Shown piece after piece: positions 58,591-64,000 of a stretch of DNA of 64,000 bases. Below the pieces are notes generated by a model. It saw nothing but the letters and a program-made list of their open reading frames with translations, searched no databases and was not told where the DNA came from. Numbering within the stretch: position 1 is the stretch's first letter; each line of letters opens with the position of its first letter. Origin of the DNA: Hyparrhenia diplandra. Its lineage: Eukaryota; Streptophyta; Magnoliopsida; Poales; Poaceae. The stretch lies in the NCBI GenBank assembly GCA_015847255.1, contig JADLZK010007799.1, positions 62,001 to 126,000 on the forward strand, in the 5' to 3' direction. A program made the translations under genes and the position numbers.

Positions 58591-58879
58591 AGTTTATTGC
58601 CGGATATTTCCGCCGGCTTGGTCATGTGCTACTGAGCTGCTGCGTCGCCGCCCTTCGGTCCTTGTTGGAGCAGGTAGAAACCGCGTCATTTCGGCCAAGA
58701 AAACGAGCGCACGTCATCCATTTGCAGCCGTGCGAGATATTTGCAGCCGTGCCCGGACGCCGGAGGCAGATCCAGGGAGTCATCGAGAGACCAACAAAGC
58801 CACCAGCGCGGCGAAAACTAGACACCGGTCTAAAACCAGAACCCTCCAGGTCCAGGCGGTGGGTGATGGAAGCTAGTAC

Positions 58880-59095
58880 AAAAATGGCGGGACCGGGACC
58901 ACTCACCTTATCCAGAGCGAAGTAAGCATCTCTGTCCAAATTAATACTAAAGTGCAGGTGTTGTTTTTTTTAAAAAAAACTTAGGGCAGTTTATATTGCT
59001 ATTTAAGGGCGGGAGTACAAAAAATGGCAGGACCGGGACCACTCACCTTATCCAGAGCCGTAAGCTCTCTGTTCAAATTAATACTAGTGCAGGTT
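58880..59095 (+). repeat. Direct duplication of about 80 bp
   Basis: 58881-58965 and 59023-59095 share ATGGC(G/A)GGACCGGGACC, ACTCACCTTATCCAGAGC and AAATTAATACTA, about 140 bp apart, with small insertions or deletions between them. Each copy places an ATG in a similar context, but no family was recognised. Confidence 0.7.
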
Positions 59096-62000
59096 GTTGC
59101 CACGGTAGGTATTTTAATGACGTGGATCGAAAGAGTTTTAATGATGTGGATGAAAGAGAGAAGAGAATGTAGTAGTTTCACTAAAAAACAACTACCTCAT
59201 GAGCTAAAAAATTTAGGAGTATGAGACAACTATTTTATCATTGTATGAGTTGTTGTCGCCATGCACCTCACAATCCTATTTTTACTCTCTCCATAAATTA
59301 AGGAAATACGAAGTTGCTATGAGACAACTTAGAAAAGACAACTATTGTACATGTAGTCTATTAAGTCGCCTTAAATTACGTGGCACTATATAAAACTAGT
59401 TATAAGACAACACCAATGTATTTTGCCTTTTACACTTTCAAGGTAACAACACGCGTTGTTTATAATTTTTCATAATTTATTTACTACTAGTGCTATATCT
59501 TTTATTATTTTAATCCATGAAAAACTAGCGCACTATAAAAAAATCGTGTTTGTTTGCCTCGCGTTATCAGCTATTAAATCAAGTCGCGTCAGCTGTCCAC
59601 CCATTTTGCCGCAATAGTGCTATTTGTTTTGAATTCTAGAAACCTAAAAATTCAATATTCAATCCTCATTCCTCAATCACTACCACAATATCACTTAATC
59701 TAATCATATGACATACCATCTGCTCATCAATTTATAACTAATAAATTCAGATTTAAGAATAAAGTGATAGCATCCACATCTTTTTTTCGGGATTAAATGG
59801 TCTACGCTGCCTTTTTGAGGCCAGACAAGAATAGCACCTGAATAGCGGCGCTATGGCGCTATTTACATTTAGCAGGGGCTAGAGCGCCAACAACGCGTAT
59901 AGCGTGAAAATGAACAATAGCGCCGCAACACTTGCTTTTAAGTAGCTATAGCGGCGCTTATAGCGCGAAAATAGCACGCTATTTTTCGTGGATTTTAATA
60001 AAAGCTATATAAAAAACTACAAACCATAACAGTCTAATCCAGTATGGTTTTTGGAGAAAACTCTCACATTCAAAAATAAAGCCTTAGTTCTTATAATTAG
60101 TTTCCTACGAATATTACTTCATATCAATAAGCAATAAATATATATCTCAACTCTAAAGAAGTAAAACTTTAAAATTTAGACTATATACATAAAAATAGTA
60201 TTGATATATTTATCTCCAAATATTTTTAGTTTGAAAGATCAGTCTAATTAAATCATTGTAATTATTGATTTTTTTACCCATCAATAGAATTCTAGCAGGG
60301 GCTCGCCACTCCTGTTTCATAAAAATTATTATTTTAAATATTTAACACATTTTATATATTTGATTAAATCTGTAGTATAACAGCTAAGTACTTATTTCTG
60401 GACCAATGACGCAGAGAGCAGTAGATACTTCCGGGACTGTGGAGACACGGTTATTTGTATGGTCGTGTTTGCAAACCGTGCGCTTGGCTGGTGGTTTTAC
60501 AAGTGGACATGGAAACACCAGACAGACGAGTAGCTGTGCTGGAGATGCCACGGGACGGGACGGGACGGGAGAGAACAAACAAAGCACACAAACAAAGCAC
60601 CGAGAGAGATTTTTCGTCAAGCAACGAAACCACTTCCAGATAAGAACAAGCTCGGAGCTTTGTGGAGAAAGCTCTACAATGATCAAGGACCACAGCCACA
60701 GAGCATGGGCCTGATTGGGTAATGGGCTGGCCCAAGGCAGCCTAGGGTTTCTGTCTTCCTTCTACTACTAAAGTAGTTTAAATACAGATTAATGCTAGAG
60801 CCACACAGCCACAGCCACACGGGACAACGACATGCAGCATTTTTTTTTTTGAATCACGTAGTACCTCTATAATAACATCCATGGATATACAAAACAACTC
60901 CATATATAGAGATCCTTAAAGCATGATCGAGTTTTTCATGCTTCATGTAACGATGGAATGAAATACCTCAATGCACAACGGAGATGAGAAAAATGTAACA
61001 TGTACAAAGGGACATGAAGTACATTTGAGGATTTTTATTGGCATGTTATAATCATGCTGATATTGAATAATACTCCCTCCATACTTGAAAAATAAGATGT
61101 TTTACTTGTTTTTCTATAAAAACTTATTTATTGAAAAGTTATATATGTATATTTTTATGAAAGTAATTTTTAAGACAAATCTATGATGTGATTTTCACAT
61201 TTCCAAACTCAATGACTTAAAAGTTATTCATGATTTATATTCCCAATATTTGTCCAAAACTTTTTCCAATATGGAGTCTTCCATTTGAATATTTAATGCA
61301 CATATACAAGTCAATAATCAAACCATAGTAATTTTTTATATGATGTTTTAGACAATAAACTAAACCACACAACCAAGAGTTTTGTTAACTTTCAACCCCA
61401 TAAAAGAAGGCTTGCATGAAGCTTGTGAGGAAGTGCCTTGCATGTTCAAAAAGAAGCATTACATGAAGCGTGAAAAAAGAAGTAACTTGCATGTCACTCT
61501 ATCCGCATGCTAATGGAGCCGGTTTTCCTATCCCGCTAAACTCCATGAAGGCATTGCTTTGACTTTCACTTACAACAATAAAAATATAAAATGAAGAAAA
61601 GAAAATAGAATAATAGCTTGTATAAGAGTCAACCAAAAGTCATAGTGATGCATAGGCATATTTCCAAATCTAAAACAATTGTATGCATAATGCTTCACAC
61701 GAGAGGTGGGCGAGGCGACCAACCATTTAAGATTGTTGCAAGTCGTAGGTGACGGTGGTAGGAATTGGGGTTAGGGTTTTGGATTTTAGATTTCTGTGAA
61801 GCCTTGGGGTTAGGGTTTCATATTTTCGAGAGCCCTACTTGGTTGGCCTTAGAAAGGGAGGGGCCCTTCGACAACGATCGGTTTAGCGGTGGTGGCGAAG
61901 TTGACGGGTGGCGGTGAAACCGTGAAAGACAACTTATTGAGACCGGAGGCAATGTGGCAAGCTTTCTCCTCCGATTGGATTTAGGGAGGCGGGGGTTGGA

Positions 62001-62219
62001 GTGGAGTAGCGGAGATGGCTCGCTTGTGGAGCGGTCGACGGTGAGTCGCGAGCCAAGATATGGCGTGTAGGACGTCTATCACACCTTGTTTTTTGTTCAT
62101 CGTCTTCTCCTCTTTTATATGTTAATAAAGATACTACTGTATGAGTATTAGTTTTATCTACTTTTTTTAGACTTCCAAAAAAATATGTTCACAAGTTCTG
62201 TGTACATGGAGCAGAAATT
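59096..62219. other. Intergenic, AT-rich, repeat remnants; no supported gene
   Basis: 59841-59990 is dense in TAGCG/CGCTA palindromic words. 60557-60580 has four GGGAC pentamers in a row. 61073 onward starts like a Stowaway MITE (TACTCCCTCCATACTTGAAAAA) but has no matching right end. 61770-61825 contains two GGGGTTAGGGTTT stretches, which are too few to be telomeric. Short ORFs here match nothing recognisable. Confidence 0.5.
59841..59990. repeat. Cluster of TAGCG/CGCTA palindromic words
   Basis: Repeated forms such as ATAGCGGCGCTAT, TAGCGCC and CTATAGCGGCGCTTATAGCG lie within about 150 bp. Subterminal arrays of this kind occur in some plant DNA transposons and bind transposase, but no element ends were identified here. 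Confidence 0.5.
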
Positions 62220-62573
62220 GTGAAGATAAACGAGCGGCGGGGATGGGCCGGGTCGGTATTTGAATCACCCACCGCCTTCGAATCGCTAAAACCCCTCTAC
62301 CTCTTGGCTGGCGGCCTCCTTCTCCCCCCCCTCGCGTCTGTGGCGGCTATCCCCTCGCTCTCCTCGCCTCGCCTCGCCTCGTCACCCCCCTCCCCTTCCC
62401 CTAGGGTTTATCCTCCTCCACCACCTACCCACCGCCTCTCCCCGCCATAGACGGGAATTATCTTATCGAATTATTACATCGGACTTGGATCCGATTCAGG
62501 AGCAGCCGCGTGTGGTAGTGGTAGCTGCGGCAGGCGTCTGTCCTAGATCGAATTGACTCGGAGGGAAGAAGCC
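62220..62573 (+). promoter_or_regulatory. 5' leader region of the ECT-type YTH gene
   Basis: CT-rich sequence (TCCTCGCCTCGCCTCGCCTCG) and a CTAGGGTTT box near 62401 precede the start. CTAGGGTTT-type boxes are common in leaders of plant housekeeping genes. The exact transcription start is not visible. Confidence 0.5.
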
Positions 62574-64000
62574 ATGGCGACAGTTGCTCCTGCCCCTACC
62601 GCTGCTGACCGTATCCTTGCTTCCTCTTCGTTTTTTTGGCGGGTTTGACCCGTGCTCAGGGCCTTGGAGCACTGTTTTAGGAGGCGGTTTTAAGAAATAT
62701 TTCTTTTTTTGGTCACGCTTATATAGGGGAAAACGTTTTATTTGTTTTCAATAGGTAAGCTGTATTGATTGAACTGTGGGGTGCTTGCTTGAATTCCATG
62801 TGTTTCTTCCTTGATTCGTAAGTTTCAGAGACCACCAGTCTCCTGCAGAAGCTGTCCCTCGACAGCAAGGATGGCTCCGACGCTGCCAAGAAGGTATAAC
62901 TTCCCAGGCTGTTTTGGGCTACTGTTTCGTTTTGCAGAATTATTCTTAGTGAAAGGAGAAATTCACTGAGGATACCAGTTAATGATTTGCTAAATTGTAT
63001 AATTGTAGGCTTCTGGGATGCCATATGGATCTGCCCATGCTGTAGATGCACAGAGCGCTGCTTCACAGGTGGATAGGTCGATAACACCTCTACTACAAGA
63101 GGCCATGGATCCTAACTTCTTCTACCAGCCCAATGCTTATGCCTCTCCAGCCTATTACTTTCCTAGTGGTACATAAGCCTGTGCTCCTTGTTGCCGCAGA
63201 CCTTTGTAGGTGTCTAAGCTCAATAATTGCAATGTTTGATTCTTGTATGCTGCTTCTCAGGTTACGATGGTTCAGCCAATGAATGGGACTCAAGGTATTC
63301 TGGTCATGAAGGAATGGAGATGCCCCCTGTAAGTTAACATCTGTGCTGACTCTGCAATTATCTCAACTAGGTGTATTTTTGGGTTTAGTCACATTTGGAC
63401 TATATGCGCTTCCACTTTCTCTAGAAATCTGAGAACAAATATAGTGGCATGTGTGCACATTCAGATTCTGAACTATGAATTTTGGTGAATTCACTTATTT
63501 ACTCTTGTGGATAACATAAGGGACGAAGCTGATAATTTCTTTTATGTTGAACTAATGTAGCAGAGTGTGTACGGAGACATGTACCATGGATATGGCTATG
63601 CTCCATATGGCCCATACCCTTCGGGTTCTCCTGTACCAACTGTTGGGCATGATGGCCAGTCATACGGCTCTCAGCAATATCAGTACCCGACTCAATATTA
63701 TCAGCATCCAACTCCAACAAACGCAAAACATGGTGTAAATGGTGCCAGTTCTCATCCTGAACCGCCCTCCGTTGCCAGTCAACAGACACGAGTTTTGGTA
63801 GATGCAACAAAAGGAACTCCAAACATAAATGCTAATGGTATGACGGCTGCCCACAACAGTTCGCTGCCACGTAAACAAACCCACCTGAATGTATCAGTAG
63901 CAAACAATGGTTCATATGGAAGAGGACCTACGCAAGGTGGTGGACCTTCTGCAAGCAATTATGGTCACAGTGGTGTTCGTTCGCCAGCCCAATGGTATGA
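62574..64000 (+). CDS. ECT-type YTH-domain (m6A reader) protein, N-terminal part, cut by window end
   Basis: Exons 62574-62610, 62829-62893, 63009-63168, 63261-63328 and 63561 to beyond 64000, all in frame. The start MATVAPAPTAADQTTSLLQK continues to LSLDSKDGSDAAKK, RSITPLLQEAMDP, YGYAPYGPYPSGSP and SYGSQQYQYPTQYYQHP. This matches the N-terminal, Tyr/Pro/Gln-rich disordered region of plant ECT2/ECT3/ECT4-like proteins, cytoplasmic readers of N6-methyladenosine in mRNA. The YTH domain that binds m6A should follow downstream of the window, so m6A reading is inferred. Exon 5 has a TAGCAG tandem acceptor, allowing one Gln to be included or skipped. The ATG sits in a good plant context (GAAGCCATGGCG). 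Confidence 0.87.

Noticed and set aside
58569..58925. 118-codon plus-strand ORF
   Set aside because: Unrecognised, and its end falls in a local duplication whose second copy does not keep the frame.
60384..60735. Pair of ORFs on opposite strands of about 100 codons
   Set aside because: No homology, they include simple GGGAC repeats, and there is no gene context.
61765..61830. GGGTTAGGG-type words suggesting telomeric repeats
   Set aside because: Only two imperfect, separated occurrences; plant telomere arrays are long TTTAGGG tandems.

Overview
The window is plant nuclear DNA from a grass, most likely rice or another Oryza. The reasons are many-exon genes with GT-AG introns, Stowaway-type MITEs with TA target duplications, a rice-type Helitron 3' end (hairpin, then CTAG), and nested Tat-lineage Ty3/gypsy elements with extra antisense ORFs. 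No bacterial operon, CRISPR array, rRNA or tRNA was seen.

Layout. (1) 1-5340: the 3' part of a plus-strand PHD-finger/GNAT-fold chromatin protein gene (IDM1-like), with a Stowaway MITE in its last intron. (2) 6241-39155: a transposon stack four levels deep. The outer element is a Tat-type LTR retrotransposon on the minus strand, with its LTRs at 6241-7549 and 37848-39155. A second copy of the same family on the plus strand (9851-30243) sits in its 3' region. The inner copy's integrase is split by a TG..CA, solo-LTR-like element (17069-23564). That element is split in turn by a Helitron (17790-21297) carrying exons of a thioredoxin/GST-N-fold gene. Target duplications support three of the four levels: two have one mismatch and one is exact. 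(3) 41401-42960: a minus-strand gene for the PSB27-H2/LPA19 photosystem II assembly factor, with a hAT-like insertion in an intron. (4) 45348-54429: a complete 40-exon class XI myosin gene on the plus strand, broken by two apparent one-base losses. (5) 55593-57409: a 5'-truncated LINE with a 16-bp target duplication. (6) 57426-62219: intergenic DNA with local tandem and direct duplications. (7) 62574 to the end: the N-terminal exons of an ECT-type YTH-domain (m6A reader) gene, cut by the window edge before the YTH domain.

The four host genes are unrelated housekeeping or regulatory genes, and nothing suggests they work together. Most of the unusual signal is in the retrotransposon stack: an antisense gene with its own TATA box and a CCGTTG motif array conserved in both copies, dense GAGCTC arrays in the LTRs, and catalytic damage in the inner copy (the RT motif reads YVGD and the protease active-site segment is missing) where the outer copy keeps the intact motifs. 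No convincing new biological system was found. The antisense gene is the most interesting candidate for real function.

Gene models were built by hand from splice signals, frame continuity and remembered family sequences. No alignment or database search was run.
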